This document shows positions 9,210 through 18,218 of a stretch of 64,000 bases of DNA, one piece after another. A model generated the notes under the pieces. The model was not told the origin of the DNA and made no database searches. It was given only the letters and a program-made list of their open reading frames with translations. Location of the stretch: assembly GCA_028819575.1 (NCBI GenBank), contig JAPPLB010000069.1:1-64000 (forward strand), in the 5' to 3' direction. The stretch's first letter is position 1. Every line of letters starts with the position of its first letter. The position numbers were made by a program, and so were the translations under genes. This DNA is from Bryobacterales bacterium. GTDB lineage: Bacteria > Acidobacteriota > Terriglobia > Bryobacterales > UBA6623.

Positions 9210-10397
9210 TTACGCGTCCTCGGGCCACATCGACAAGTCCCAGCGGACGGCGCCCATGTGATATCGCTGGTGCCACGGCAGGCCATGCGCGGCCCACTCC
9301 GGCTTTCTGGGCCCGAAGTAATACGCCGTCACGATCGCCCCATCATCGAGTTGAACGCTGGATGGATAACCGGCGTCCGTTTTGTGCCAGTCGTAGGCCG
9401 GTGTGGAGAGAAGAGTTACAGGATACGACCAGCTATCGCCACCGTTGCTGCTCATCCGAAGCACGATGCCGAACAGACCGGGGATGCGGCTCGTGAAGGA
9501 GCACAGCAGGCGTCCGTCGGATAGTTCGAGAAGGTGGGCGTTCTCCTGGCCTTGCGGCGAAAGCAGTTTTGGTTCGGACCAGGACCGGCCCTCGTCCTCC
9601 GATCTGAGCAGGACTTCGCCGGAACCGTGCGGCAGTACCTCGTCCATCCTGTCGATGCAGTTGGTGCGCCCCACCGCCAGCCATACGCCGTCACTGCGGC
9701 GTAGAACAAAAGTTTCGCCGATGCCGGTGACGACCGGGCGTGGATGATCCCAGGTCCGGCCGCCGTCGTCGCTGAAATTGACAGACGAACGAGAGCGTCT
9801 CGGTTTCGTGCTGACGCCAATATAGGTTGAGCAAACGAGTCGTCCGTCGGGAAGTGGAAAGATGTCGCCATGCGGCACCCCGCTTAGATCGGGCAAGGTA
9901 CGTTGCCACGTGTGTCCCTGGTCCTTGGAAATGCAGCACTGCGTTGGCAGAAAAGGCTTCTTTTGCCCTTCGTGGTAACCGCTGACGAGAGCGACAAGCT
10001 CGCCGGCTGCGTTCAAGCCCACAGCGTGATTCATCCGGATCGCGTTGGGCTCCTCCGGATGGTCGGTGACTTGGCTGCGGAAACTCCAGCTCACTCCGCC
10101 GTCTTTGCTGATCCAAAGCTCGATATCGCTGTTACTGCCGTAACCGTGACTTGGATGGTTGTATACAGCAGCCGCAAGTTCGCCGCCGGGTAGTTTCGTG
10201 AGATTCGGCCAGAGCCCCTTGTTGTCGATACCCACGTAGAATTCCGCCCCCGGCAGCAGTTGACAGCCGTTGAGTCCGGCGGCCGAGAAGGCTCGGCCGG
10301 CGGCGCTCGCGGATGCTGTGTCTCCGAGCAAGAGAGAAGTAGCCAACGCAGTGGGAGCATGTTGAAGCAATCGACGGCGGTTGATGCGATGGATCAT
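9210..10397 (-). CDS. Tat-exported BNR-repeat sialidase-like protein
   Basis: The N-terminus HRINRRRLLQHAPTALATSLLLG looks like a Tat or basic Sec signal, which fixes the start at 10397 rather than an upstream in-frame start at 10514. Five Asp-box/BNR motifs (S-x-D-x-G-x-T/S-W) are visible: SKDGGVSW, SKDQGHTW, SDDGGRTW, SEDEGRSW and SSNGGDSW. These mark a six-bladed beta-propeller of the sialidase superfamily. Members include exo-sialidases and other glycan-binding hydrolases; the exact substrate cannot be assigned. Expected to be periplasmic or secreted. Confidence 0.85.
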   Translation of the reverse strand: MIHRINRRRLLQHAPTALATSLLLGDTASASAAGRAFSAAGLNGCQLLPGAEFYVGIDNKGLWPNLTKLPGGELAAAVYNHPSHGYGSNSDIELWISKDGGVSWSFRSQVTDHPEEPNAIRMNHAVGLNAAGELVALVSGYHEGQKKPFLPTQCCISKDQGHTWQRTLPDLSGVPHGDIFPLPDGRLVCSTYIGVSTKPRRSRSSVNFSDDGGRTWDHPRPVVTGIGETFVLRRSDGVWLAVGRTNCIDRMDEVLPHGSGEVLLRSEDEGRSWSEPKLLSPQGQENAHLLELSDGRLLCSFTSRIPGLFGIVLRMSSNGGDSWSYPVTLLSTPAYDWHKTDAGYPSSVQLDDGAIVTAYYFGPRKPEWAAHGLPWHQRYHMGAVRWDLSMWPEDA

Positions 10398-10821
10398 GAC
10401 GGGTACCGCTCCTTTGAGCGTGGATGCTTGGAAATACAAATATATTAGGACTTGCGGAAGCAGTGAACAACAAACGCGAATCGAGACAAACACGGGAAGT
10501 GAGCGCAGGAGCACTCTGAAAGAGGAAAAAGTTCCCCGATCTCTTGGCTATGGACCTCCAGCGCGTTTCAAGCTGTCTCCGTTTCATGTGGGAGCTTCTG
10601 TTCCTGCTCGTAACGTCCGAAGAACGTCAGCGTGAGCGGAATCGGTTTCTCTTCTACTTTCCAAAAGCGAAACTCGGTTGCCCAAACGTTCCTACCGTCT
10701 CCTCGTCAACGCCGCAAGGGCATGATGAGCTGGGTAGCTTCGAAAGTTGTACCGAATTTCACGGCGCTTACGTCCCATAGAGCATCAGGACAGGTGATTC
10801 CCCAGGAGGAGGGTTAATCCG
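10398..10821. other. Divergent intergenic region, no gene recognised
   Basis: About 420 bp between the divergently transcribed sialidase-like gene and the M48 peptidase gene. Short open frames exist but lack plausible starts and protein-like composition. It should contain the promoters for both flanking genes; a GGAGGAGG ribosome-binding site near 10804-10811 belongs to the M48 gene. Confidence 0.5.
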
Positions 10822-11847
10822 ATGCGCAGGTTCATCACGATTTTGCTGGTTTCGCTGTTGGCTTTTCCGTCCAGCGGCTTGGCTGTCTTCGACCCTTCAA
10901 AAAACGAGAAGCACGATGTGTCGGCGATTGGTGAAAGGGACGTTGACGGCGCTGTCAACTTCTACTCGCTCGAAAAGGAAATTGCTTTTGGCAAGCAGCT
11001 TGCCGAGGATGTCGAGCGCCACTCGAAGATCGTCGATGACCCGGTGATCAGCGAGTATGTCAATCGTGTTGCACAGAATATTGCGCGGAACTCGGATCTC
11101 CAGGTCCCGCTTTACGTAAAGGTCATCGATAGCGACGAAGTGAACGCCTTCGCGCTGCCGGGAGGATATTTTTTCGTCAACACCGGTCTGATTAACCTGG
11201 CGGAGAGCGAAGCGGAGCTGGCCGGTGTGATGGCGCACGAGATTGCACACATTGCGGCCCGCCACGGCACACGGCAAGCCTCCAAAGGTCAGATTGCGAA
11301 TCTGGCGACGATCCCATTGGTCTTCCTCGGAGGCGGCTGGGCGGCATACGGGATCAAGCAGGCGGCCAATTTCATCATTCCGGTCACCTTCCTGAAGTTC
11401 TCGCGGAACTTCGAGAAGGAAGCCGACCTGCTCGGGATTCAATACCTCTGGAAGTCCGGCTACGACCCGACAGCGATGATTACCTTCTTCGAGCGGCTCC
11501 AGTCGCAGAAAAAGAAGAAAGACGGCCGAGGCTTCTCCGCGCTGTTCCGAAGCCACCCGCTGACGGAGAAGAGGATCAATTTGGCCCAGGAGGCGATCGA
11601 TCAGATTCTACCGGCCCGGCCCGAATATGCATTGGGCGGCAGCGAGTTCAGCCGCGTAAAAGACGAATTGATGAGCTTGACGTCGAGCAAGCGCCGCCAG
11701 GAGAAAGACCCCAACCGGCCGACGCTCCGGAGGCGCGCTCCAGACGATGAGATTCCCGTCGACGCCGAACCGGTCCCTGAAAACGGGGAAGAAGACGAGC
11801 GGCCGAAGCTCGAACGAAAGTACGATGTGATGGCCGATGGCGTCTAG
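10822..11847 (+). CDS. Exported M48 family zinc metalloprotease
   Basis: An N-terminal signal peptide (MRRFITILLVSLLAFPSSGLA) precedes an M48 peptidase domain with the zinc motif HEIAH in GVMAHEIAHIAARHG and the third ligand Glu in EKEADLLG. Family members such as BepA/YcaL degrade or help fold outer-membrane proteins in the periplasm. The C-terminal ~70 residues are charged and likely disordered. A strong GGAGGAGG lies 10 bp before the ATG. There is no TPR domain in the 341 residues, unlike full-length BepA. Confidence 0.92.
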   Translation: MRRFITILLVSLLAFPSSGLAVFDPSKNEKHDVSAIGERDVDGAVNFYSLEKEIAFGKQLAEDVERHSKIVDDPVISEYVNRVAQNIARNSDLQVPLYVKVIDSDEVNAFALPGGYFFVNTGLINLAESEAELAGVMAHEIAHIAARHGTRQASKGQIANLATIPLVFLGGGWAAYGIKQAANFIIPVTFLKFSRNFEKEADLLGIQYLWKSGYDPTAMITFFERLQSQKKKKDGRGFSALFRSHPLTEKRINLAQEAIDQILPARPEYALGGSEFSRVKDELMSLTSSKRRQEKDPNRPTLRRRAPDDEIPVDAEPVPENGEEDERPKLERKYDVMADGV

Positions 11848-12264
11848 CAACTCGTGAAACAAGTCTCATGGACGGGGCGGCGGGCTTTTCGGTCGCTCGC
11901 CGCTGCGTTCCGGTAGCGTCCAGATGTTGTGCCATCAGCCCAGGGCGCGGAGCGCCGCGCGCGTGACTTTCACTAAGTGCTGTCGGGTCTCGGAGCAGCC
12001 TTGCCGCCGGCACGCTGGACCATGATCCTTCCCTTTCGCGCCACGGTTCATCATTGAGAACTTCACGAGGATCGGCGCAATCCCCGTTTTCATGATTTCA
12101 ACAGTATTTGCAGCTTCTGCAATCTCGGCGTGTACCTTCGTGCCGCAGCGATTGGCGCCGCGGTGCTCTCCTTATCGGGGGCACTGGCCACGCTTCAAAC
12201 CAAGGTCTTTCTGAACAAGCGCCGCTGTTGAGGGCACGCTCGCGTCGCCAGGAGGGAAACGAAA
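11848..12264. other. Intergenic region, no gene recognised
   Basis: About 420 bp between the convergent ends of the M48 gene and the small Cys-containing gene. A short plus frame around 12095-12235 would encode a Cys-x-x-Cys plus hydrophobic segment but has no usable start codon, so it is not called. No repeats were seen. Confidence 0.5.
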
Positions 12265-12534
12265 CTACTTGCGACCGCAATCAATGCTGTCGGGAGGCGT
12301 ATTCGTGCATTGAATGCTTTCCGTCATCCCCGAGGAGATCGGCGCGCAAGCAACGTCGGTGGCGGTGCGGACTGCTTCTTCTTCCGTCGGAGCCGATGAG
12401 GTCGAGCAGTTCTGCTGACCGTTGTAGGTGATGCACACCTCACAGGAATACTGACTCAAACCCACGGTCGAGTAGATCAGCACGCCAAGCACGACAAGTC
12501 CGAATACGAGCCCGGCCAGAGCGGGTTTCGACAT
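12265..12534 (-). CDS. Small membrane-anchored Cys-containing protein
   Basis: This 89-aa protein has an N-terminal hydrophobic helix (ALAGLVFGLVVLGVLIYSTVGL) followed by an exported-looking domain with six cysteines, including CEVCITYNGQQNC, CAP, QCT and DCGRK. The cysteine spacing suggests disulfides or metal binding outside the cytoplasm. Coding is supported by the clean membrane segment, the regular cysteines, and a position divergent from the HAD gene. Homologues annotated only as hypothetical proteins are known to me in general form, so no function is offered. Confidence 0.7.
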   Translation of the reverse strand: MSKPALAGLVFGLVVLGVLIYSTVGLSQYSCEVCITYNGQQNCSTSSAPTEEEAVRTATDVACAPISSGMTESIQCTNTPPDSIDCGRK

Positions 12535-12595
12535 GAGGAGTCGTCATTATAGAGGACGCTGCGCCCTCAGCCGATTCACCGTCTTACGATGAGTG

Positions 12596-13255
12596 ATGGC
12601 GGTCCCGACCGGCATCCTCTTCGACTTCGATTACACCTTGGCGGACTCCTCCGATGCCGTCGTGGAGTGCGTTCGTGTGGCCTTTGAGAAGATGAAGTTG
12701 CCGGCTGTGCCTGCCGATCAGGTTCGGCGCACCATCGGTCTGTCCCTTCCGGAGACGTTCCGCGTTCTGTCGGGCTTGGACGGAACCGATCAGGTCGAGG
12801 AGTTTCGGTCCCACTTCCGGGCGAGGTCGAACGAGATCATGGTCGACTGGACGCGCTTCCTGCCGGACATGCCTGAGACGATCCGCGAACTTGTCCGGCG
12901 CGGTTTCAGACTCGGTATCGTCTCGACGAAATACCGTTTCCGCATCCGGGAGACTCTTGGCCGTGATGGTCTGCTTGATCTGTTCGAGGTCATCGTCGGC
13001 GGGGACGATGTCTCGAACTACAAGCCCGATCCCGATGGACTTCTGATTGCCGCGCGGCAACTGTCGCTGAACGTCGAGCAACTTGTCTACGTCGGAGACA
13101 GCCTTACTGACGCAGAAACGGCCAAACGCGCCGGCATGCTTTTCGTCGGCGTCACCACGGGGTGTACAACCCGCGATGAGTTCGCGGAGTACCAGCCGCA
13201 GACCGTCCTCGAAAGGCTGATGGATCTGCTTGACTATCTGGCTTGTCGCCATTGA
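12596..13255 (+). CDS. HAD superfamily phosphatase, phosphoglycolate-phosphatase-like
   Basis: The N-terminal motif I reads GILFDFDYTLADS (DxDxT, nucleophile plus acid/base Asp), motif II lies in LGIVSTKYRF, motif III lysine in NYKPDPDG and motif IV in VYVGDSLTDAETA. A helical cap follows motif I, as in the Gph/PGMB subfamily. It likely dephosphorylates a small metabolite such as 2-phosphoglycolate or a sugar phosphate in the cytoplasm. GTG 12593 directly precedes ATG 12596; I use the ATG. It is transcribed divergently from the small membrane gene. Confidence 0.88.
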   Translation: MAVPTGILFDFDYTLADSSDAVVECVRVAFEKMKLPAVPADQVRRTIGLSLPETFRVLSGLDGTDQVEEFRSHFRARSNEIMVDWTRFLPDMPETIRELVRRGFRLGIVSTKYRFRIRETLGRDGLLDLFEVIVGGDDVSNYKPDPDGLLIAARQLSLNVEQLVYVGDSLTDAETAKRAGMLFVGVTTGCTTRDEFAEYQPQTVLERLMDLLDYLACRH

Positions 13256-13600
13256 ATCGTCTCGACTCGTCTGCTCTCGTCTGAATCCCGTCCGTAAACC
13301 GGAGTAATCAGCGGATCGCGGCTCGGTGCTGAAACAGGAAGGGCCGTGACGATGCTCAGTTGAACCTCGCGATCAATCCGACGAAGTGGGCACCCCGCCA
13401 GTGCTGCGACTGGAAGTCCGAGTGCTGATGAAGAAGTCAAGAACGCTCAGCGTTCCTGAAATCTGCAATCCGCCTGAGGCCTTGACAGGAGCACTGTTAG
13501 GGTTAACCTGCATTTCTACCATGTGGCAAGGTGAAGTGAGGTCGGTCATATCGCGTGCTTCAGATGTCAGGTGGTGGGAAATGCGGGTTAAGATATCTTC
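13256..13600. other. Intergenic region with a short repeat element
   Basis: About 345 bp between the HAD and VOC genes, both plus-strand. It contains the 81-bp repeat copy at 13507-13587; the rest shows no gene. The VOC start lies 14 bp after the repeat, so its translation signals are next to the element. Confidence 0.55.
13507..13587 (+). repeat. Short copy of the dispersed CCTGCAT-type element
   Basis: It begins CCTGCATTTCTACCATGTGG and ends CGTGCTTCAGATGTCAGGTGGTGGGAAATGCGGG, matching both ends of the 7809-8020 copy but lacking most of the interior. This suggests internal deletion of the same element. Confidence 0.7.
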
Positions 13601-14083
13601 ATGGCAGTGAAAGCAGTCCCGGATGGATACCACACCGTTACTCCTTACCTCATCGTCGACGGCGCAGCCGAGGCGCTGGAGTTCTATAAGAATGCTTTTG
13701 GAGCAACGGAAAAGCTGAGGCTCGACATGCCGGACGGCAGCAAGATCGGGCATGCGGAAATCGTGATCGGTGACTCGACGGTCATGATTGCAGACGAGTT
13801 CCCGGAGTTGGACGCCTTGGGACCGAAGTCTCGTGGCGGCACGACGGTTTCACTGTGTGTCTACTTCGACAACGTCGACGAAAGTTTCGCTCGTGCAGTC
13901 GAGACAGGCGCGACCGTCGTAAGGCCGATCCAGAATCAGTTCTACGGGGATAGGTCGGGAACGCTGCTGGACCCATACGGCCATATGTGGACGATTGCGA
14001 CCCATGTCGAGGACGTCCCGCCGGAGGAACTCGAGAGGCGCATGGCCGAGGCCATGCAGCAGGGCGATCCTGAAAGGGAATAG
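13601..14083 (+). CDS. VOC/glyoxalase family protein, PhnB-like
   Basis: A 160-aa cytoplasmic protein of the vicinal-oxygen-chelate fold. The sequence YHTVTPYLIVDGAAEALEFYKNAFGA and the C-terminal GDRSGTLLDPYGHMWTIATH are typical of the PhnB/YP_ subfamily, with GHAEIVIGDSTVMIADEFPE in between. These proteins bind metals and small molecules; many are annotated as glyoxalase or bleomycin-resistance-like without a tested substrate. The C-terminal segment PPEELERRMAE is a common helical extension in this group. No functional partner is apparent nearby. Confidence 0.87.
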   Translation: MAVKAVPDGYHTVTPYLIVDGAAEALEFYKNAFGATEKLRLDMPDGSKIGHAEIVIGDSTVMIADEFPELDALGPKSRGGTTVSLCVYFDNVDESFARAVETGATVVRPIQNQFYGDRSGTLLDPYGHMWTIATHVEDVPPEELERRMAEAMQQGDPERE

Positions 14084-14326
14084 CTCGCGCTGGCAATTGC
14101 GCAGTCTGCTGGAATTCGCAGTCCACACGGCGGAACCCTGCATGATGTTGCCGATTGGGCGCGAGGAACGTGAAGGGCTCTCGCACGCAAGTATCAGCGC
14201 GTTTCCCCCAAGCGAAGGTCGCTCAGCGAGTACCCAACCTTCAGGGGCATTGAAGGGAAGGAAACGAAATCGATTTTGGTCAGCTCAAAACATGAACGGC
14301 AATCGTGTCGATGATGACGAATAAGT

Positions 14327-15784
14327 TCAGCGGCTCCTGCCTTTGGACCGTAGATCGGTGAATGCCTTCTCCAGCCGCTCCGCCACCTCGGCGTGCTGAG
14401 CAATGACATTCGTGCGCTCCCCGATATCGGCAGACAAGTCAAAAAGCTGGTAGGGCTTTCCAAATGGAACCCCAACAGGCTTCTCCCGGCCGCCCGACCC
14501 GTTGCCGAGCACGAGCTTCCACTTGCCCTCACGAACCGCGAACATCCCCCTCGACGAATGGTGAATCACCGGTGCGCGGGGCGTCTTTTTCAGTCCACCC
14601 TCGATCTGCTTCAGGAAGCTGAAGCTGTCTTCAGCCGCCTCATCCGGCAGATCCTCTCCCACGATCTCCGATACCGTGCTGAAGAAATCCGTCAGGCAGA
14701 CCGTGTCTGCGGCTTTCGAGCCCGGCTCGATCCTCCCCGGCCAGCGAGCGAAGAAAGGCACGTGATGCCCGGCTTCCCAGATATCGGCCTTTGTGCCGCG
14801 GAAGACGTGGTTGGCCCGGTGGCGGTCGGAGCGGTATGCCTGGATCGTCTCATCGTCCACGTGGTCTACGTTGTCGCTGCGATCCAGTCTGTACATGAAC
14901 GAGCCATTGTCGCTGGTATAGATCACGAGAGTGTTGTCTGCGGCCCCGGAATTGTCCACGGCCTTGATAACTTCGCCGACCGTGGCGTCCACCTGGGCCA
15001 CGAAGTCGCCGTACGGACCAGCGGTCGTACGGTCGCGGAAGCGCCGGTGAGGTAATACCGGCTTGTGTGGAGCTGTCAGCGCCAGGTAAAGGAAGAACGG
15101 CTGATCCACTGCTGCCCGCTGCTTGATGTAGCGGACGGCCTCGAACGCGAGATCGTCGAGAACGTTCTCCATGATCAGGTCCGATTGGCGCTCGCCGTGC
15201 CGTAGAAAAGCCGGGAACTTCTGAGCCGGTTGCGTGACCAGGGGGAATCTCTCGATCGCGCCGTCTCGGATGTAAATGTATGGTGGAAAGTCCAGTGATG
15301 CCGGAATGATGAAGGAATACTTGAACCCTCGCGTGTGCGGCCCGTCTGAAACGGGCTTCGAGAAGTCGAAGGAGCCGTCCGCGGTCTTGGCGAAACCCAG
15401 TCCCAGGTGCCACTTGCCGACCATCCCCGTGTGGTAGCCGTGTCGCTGCAGGAACGACGCCACCGTCTGCCGTCCTGGCTCGATCAGGGGCTCGCCATAG
15501 CCGTTGAGAACACCCCGTTTCAGCCGCGTGCGCCAGGCGTAGCGGCCCGTGAGGAGGCCGTAGCGTGTTGGGGTGCAGACGGCCGAGGGCGTATGGGCGT
15601 CGGTGAACGTGATCCCTTGAGCGGCAAGACGGTTCAGGTGGGGCGTCGGGATAGGTGAGTCCGGATTCAACGCTTGCACATCGCCGTAGCCCATATCGTC
15701 CGCCAGAATGAAGACGATGTTCGGAACCGCGCCGGGGAGGGGAAGCAGCGAGAGTGCCAAGATAACCGTGATTCGGACCAGCAT
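14327..15784 (-). CDS. Exported sulfatase (formylglycine-dependent)
   Basis: A type I sulfatase of 485 aa with signal peptide MLVRITVILALSLLPLPGA. The metal site begins with NIVFILADDMGYGD. The formylglycine motif is SAVCTPTRYGLLTGR, with the modified Cys near residue 70 and Arg74. Other landmarks are the HTGMVGKWHLG and YTSDNGS segments and a C-terminal GKWKLV. It should hydrolyse sulfate esters, probably on polysaccharides, in the periplasm after conversion of Cys by a formylglycine-generating enzyme that is not in this window. Relics of a closely related gene lie at 15835-15990 and 22579-22690. Confidence 0.95.
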   Translation of the reverse strand: MLVRITVILALSLLPLPGAVPNIVFILADDMGYGDVQALNPDSPIPTPHLNRLAAQGITFTDAHTPSAVCTPTRYGLLTGRYAWRTRLKRGVLNGYGEPLIEPGRQTVASFLQRHGYHTGMVGKWHLGLGFAKTADGSFDFSKPVSDGPHTRGFKYSFIIPASLDFPPYIYIRDGAIERFPLVTQPAQKFPAFLRHGERQSDLIMENVLDDLAFEAVRYIKQRAAVDQPFFLYLALTAPHKPVLPHRRFRDRTTAGPYGDFVAQVDATVGEVIKAVDNSGAADNTLVIYTSDNGSFMYRLDRSDNVDHVDDETIQAYRSDRHRANHVFRGTKADIWEAGHHVPFFARWPGRIEPGSKAADTVCLTDFFSTVSEIVGEDLPDEAAEDSFSFLKQIEGGLKKTPRAPVIHHSSRGMFAVREGKWKLVLGNGSGGREKPVGVPFGKPYQLFDLSADIGERTNVIAQHAEVAERLEKAFTDLRSKGRSR

Positions 15785-16088
15785 GGCCCACCATTATGGA
15801 GGATCGGCGCCCCGACAGTCTTTCCCAGGTGCACGATTCCTTGCCGATCACACCCTCTCACTTGTCCTTGCAAATCGTGAATTTCCCGCTCGAAGAAAGG
15901 TGAATCACCTGGGGACGGGCTTCTTCGGCCAGTCGCCGTTGGTCTGCCTGACGGATTTCTTCAGTGCGCTATCGGAGACAGTATCAAGGGTTGATTCGTC
16001 AATGGAGAGGGTCATCGAAGACATTGAGAAGGAGGTTCTTCCACGTTCAAGCCAACAGCACGTTTCCGCGAGTACACTGAAGGCGATC
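15785..16088. other. Intergenic region between sulfatase and deacetylase genes
   Basis: About 300 bp of divergent spacer, of which 15835-15990 is sulfatase-derived relic sequence. The remainder shows no gene. A long plus frame runs through it into the deacetylase, but its upstream part reads the relic and is not coding. Confidence 0.55.
15835..15990 (-). pseudogene. C-terminal sulfatase relic, partly inverted
   Basis: On the minus strand this reads WPKKPVPR then, after a one-base shift, VIHLSSSGKFTICKDK, which lines up with KKTPRAPVIHHSSRGMFAVREGK of the intact sulfatase at 14327-15784. Immediately beyond, about 39 bp at 15947-15985 match the intact gene at 35 of 39 positions but in opposite orientation, encoding VCLTDFFSALSETV on the plus strand. 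Stops and the frameshift exclude function. It lies just outside the left end of the deacetylase-cobalamin block. Confidence 0.75.
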
Positions 16089-16943
16089 ATGGGATGGAAT
16101 CATCGCTTGTCCGCCGCATTGCTGGTCGCTGTTGTTTGCGCTTGCAACGTGCCGTCGGAATCCGAACTGGCTCCCATTCCGGACGGCCTTGTCGTATTGA
16201 CTTTTGACGATGGCAATAAATCGGATATTTCGTTTGTCGCTCCCAAGCTGGTGGAGTACGGATTCGGAGCGTCCTTCTATATCACCGAAGGTCTCGGGTA
16301 CGAAGATGACCCGAATAAGGAGCGCTACGTCTCGTGGCAAGACGTCCGTCAACTGCATGAGCTCGGGTTCGAAGTCGGCAACCATACGGGCTCCCATCCC
16401 GACATGACCAGGCTCTCCAAAGATGAGATCCGCTCCAATCTCGAACTCATCGAGCAGCGTTGCGAGCAGTACGGCATTCCCAGACCTGTCACCTTCGTGT
16501 ATCCAGGATGGCATCACAGCTTACCCGTGGCCGAAGTTCTTGCCGAAAGACAATACATTTTTGCGCGCCGAGGAGTGAGTCCCGAGTATCCTGACGCCGG
16601 CAGCGGGGCTCGCGGGCTCCCGTATGATCCCGCTCAGGATCATCCCCTACTGATTCCGACGACTGGCTATGCAGGTCCAGAATGGGGACTCGAGGACCTT
16701 GTGTGGGCTGTGGATCAAGCAAAGGACGGCAAGATTGCCGTGCTGACGTTCCACGGAGTCCCTGCGGTCGAGCATCCTTGGGTTCACACCGACCCTGAAG
16801 ACTTCATTCGTTACATGGACTACCTGAAGCAGCAGGGATGCACGGTGATCGCTATGAGGAATCTGCGACGATATGTCGATCCGAATGTCGGTCCGGACGA
16901 TCCTTACGCGCCGATACGCAACAGACTCGCCAAAGCAAAGTAG
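16089..16943 (+). CDS. Polysaccharide deacetylase family lipoprotein
   Basis: NodB-homology deacetylase of 284 aa. The start at 16089 gives a lipoprotein signal (LSAALLVAVVCAC). Motif 1 is VVLTFDDG and motif 2 is GNHTGSH, supplying the catalytic Asp and the metal-binding His residues; downstream VTFVYPGWHHS corresponds to motif 3. Such enzymes remove N- or O-acetyl groups from peptidoglycan, chitin-like or exopolysaccharide chains in the envelope. It is the first gene of the plus-strand block that includes the cobalamin genes, 184 bp upstream of cobT, without obvious functional link. Confidence 0.88.
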   Translation: MGWNHRLSAALLVAVVCACNVPSESELAPIPDGLVVLTFDDGNKSDISFVAPKLVEYGFGASFYITEGLGYEDDPNKERYVSWQDVRQLHELGFEVGNHTGSHPDMTRLSKDEIRSNLELIEQRCEQYGIPRPVTFVYPGWHHSLPVAEVLAERQYIFARRGVSPEYPDAGSGARGLPYDPAQDHPLLIPTTGYAGPEWGLEDLVWAVDQAKDGKIAVLTFHGVPAVEHPWVHTDPEDFIRYMDYLKQQGCTVIAMRNLRRYVDPNVGPDDPYAPIRNRLAKAK

Positions 16944-17127
16944 AAGCTGAGGTTTGTATCGGAGGTGCCCTCCAAGAAGGCCGGCAACGCTCCCTTGGTT
17001 GCCCCCGAATCATTCACGGGCATCGCTCGCAGTTGAGCTACAGTACCAGTCAAAACGAAGAATAGAATCACCTCTGCCGGCTATTTCCTGACGTGCCCGC
17101 AACTTACCGATGTTGGACTGACCCCGT

Positions 17128-18216
17128 ATGGAACAGATCACTCTGGACAAAGCCGTAAAGGAGATTGGTCCTCTCGACGCCGCGGCCGTGCGCCGTGCCG
17201 AGGCTAGACAAAGCAGTCTCACCAAACCTCCGGGCAGCCTGGGACGGCTTGAGGAGGTTTCGGTTCAACTGGCCGGCATCTTCGCCACAGAGAAGCCTCA
17301 GATCCGCGGCAAGGTAGTCATCGTAGCGGCGGCGGACCACGGCGTCGTGGCTCAGGGGGTGACAGGCTATCCCCAAGAGGTCACCACACAGATGGTAGGG
17401 AACTTCCTGCGGGGCAGCGCGGCGGTTAGTGTCATGTCAAGTCTGCTCGGCGTTCGACAGATCATTGTTGACGCCGGGATAGCAAACCATATCCAACACC
17501 ATCCTGACCTCCGCACAACGTGCGCTGGACGAGGTACGCGCGACATCACTCGAGGGCCGGCCATGTCCGCTCAGCAGGCGGAGCTTTGTGTTACGGCTGG
17601 GGTGAACCTTGCGCTTGAAGCCGCCGAGTCCGGTGCGGACCTGATCGCCACTGGTGACATGGGCATCGGCAATACCACCCCTGCAAGCGCAATCACAGCC
17701 GTCGTTACCGGCAGACCCCCAGAGGAAACGACGGGAAGGGGGACGGGCCGTACGCCCGATCAATTGGAGAGAAAGATAGAGGTGGTGCGGAAGGCGCTGG
17801 ACGTCAACCGGCCGGACCGCCATGACCCGCTGAACCTGTTGGAGAAAGTGGGAGGGTTCGAGATCGGTGTGCTGGCCGGCGTCGTATTGGGAGGGGCCAT
17901 GATGCGGCGCGCCGTGGTTTTGGACGGTTTCATCTCCGGAGCGTCCGCGCTTCTGGCCCACCTGCTGTGTCCTGCCGCGCGAGATTACATGATTGCCTCT
18001 CACAGATCGGAGGAGCGGGGACACCAAGCGGTCCTGTCGCACCTGAAGCTGTTCCCGCTTCTGGATCTAGGGATGCGTCTGGGTGAGGGAACCGGCGCCG
18101 TACTGGCGATGCCCATCATCGAAGCGTCTGCGGCATGTCTTTCCAGAATGGCCACATTCGATGAAGCGGGCGTCACGGACCGCGACAGGAAAACTCAGCC
18201 GGAGGAGGGCCAATAG
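17128..18216 (+). CDS. cobT: Nicotinate-nucleotide-dimethylbenzimidazole phosphoribosyltransferase
   Basis: CobT makes alpha-ribazole phosphate from nicotinate mononucleotide and a lower-ligand base, the activated nucleotide for the cobalamin tail. At 362 aa it has normal length. Recognisable blocks are LTKPPGSLGRLE near the N-terminus, VAAADHGVVAQGVT, DLIATGDMGIGNTTPASAI, and the C-terminal LGEGTGAVLAMP with the catalytic Glu. No strong ribosome-binding site is visible before ATG 17128. It heads a run cobT-cobS-cbiB; cobS begins 2 bp after its stop. Confidence 0.96.
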   Translation: MEQITLDKAVKEIGPLDAAAVRRAEARQSSLTKPPGSLGRLEEVSVQLAGIFATEKPQIRGKVVIVAAADHGVVAQGVTGYPQEVTTQMVGNFLRGSAAVSVMSSLLGVRQIIVDAGIANHIQHHPDLRTTCAGRGTRDITRGPAMSAQQAELCVTAGVNLALEAAESGADLIATGDMGIGNTTPASAITAVVTGRPPEETTGRGTGRTPDQLERKIEVVRKALDVNRPDRHDPLNLLEKVGGFEIGVLAGVVLGGAMMRRAVVLDGFISGASALLAHLLCPAARDYMIASHRSEERGHQAVLSHLKLFPLLDLGMRLGEGTGAVLAMPIIEASAACLSRMATFDEAGVTDRDRKTQPEEGQ

Positions 18217-18218
18217 CC

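Noticed and set aside
10544..10780. Plus frame of 78 codons upstream of the M48 gene
   Set aside because: No ribosome-binding site, mixed composition and no recognisable protein; likely leader sequence.
12095..12235. Plus frame encoding a CxxC and hydrophobic stretch (CSFCNLGVYLRAA...)
   Set aside because: No usable start codon precedes the Cys pair and the frame is short; perhaps chance or a remnant.
16944..17127. Possible cobalamin riboswitch before cobT (fragments such as GGAGGTGCCCTCC and CCCGCAACTTACC)
   Set aside because: The aptamer core (GGGAA, GTGAAAATC-type and CACTGT blocks) and B12 box are missing in order; compared with the clear example at 33336-33515 it does not fit.
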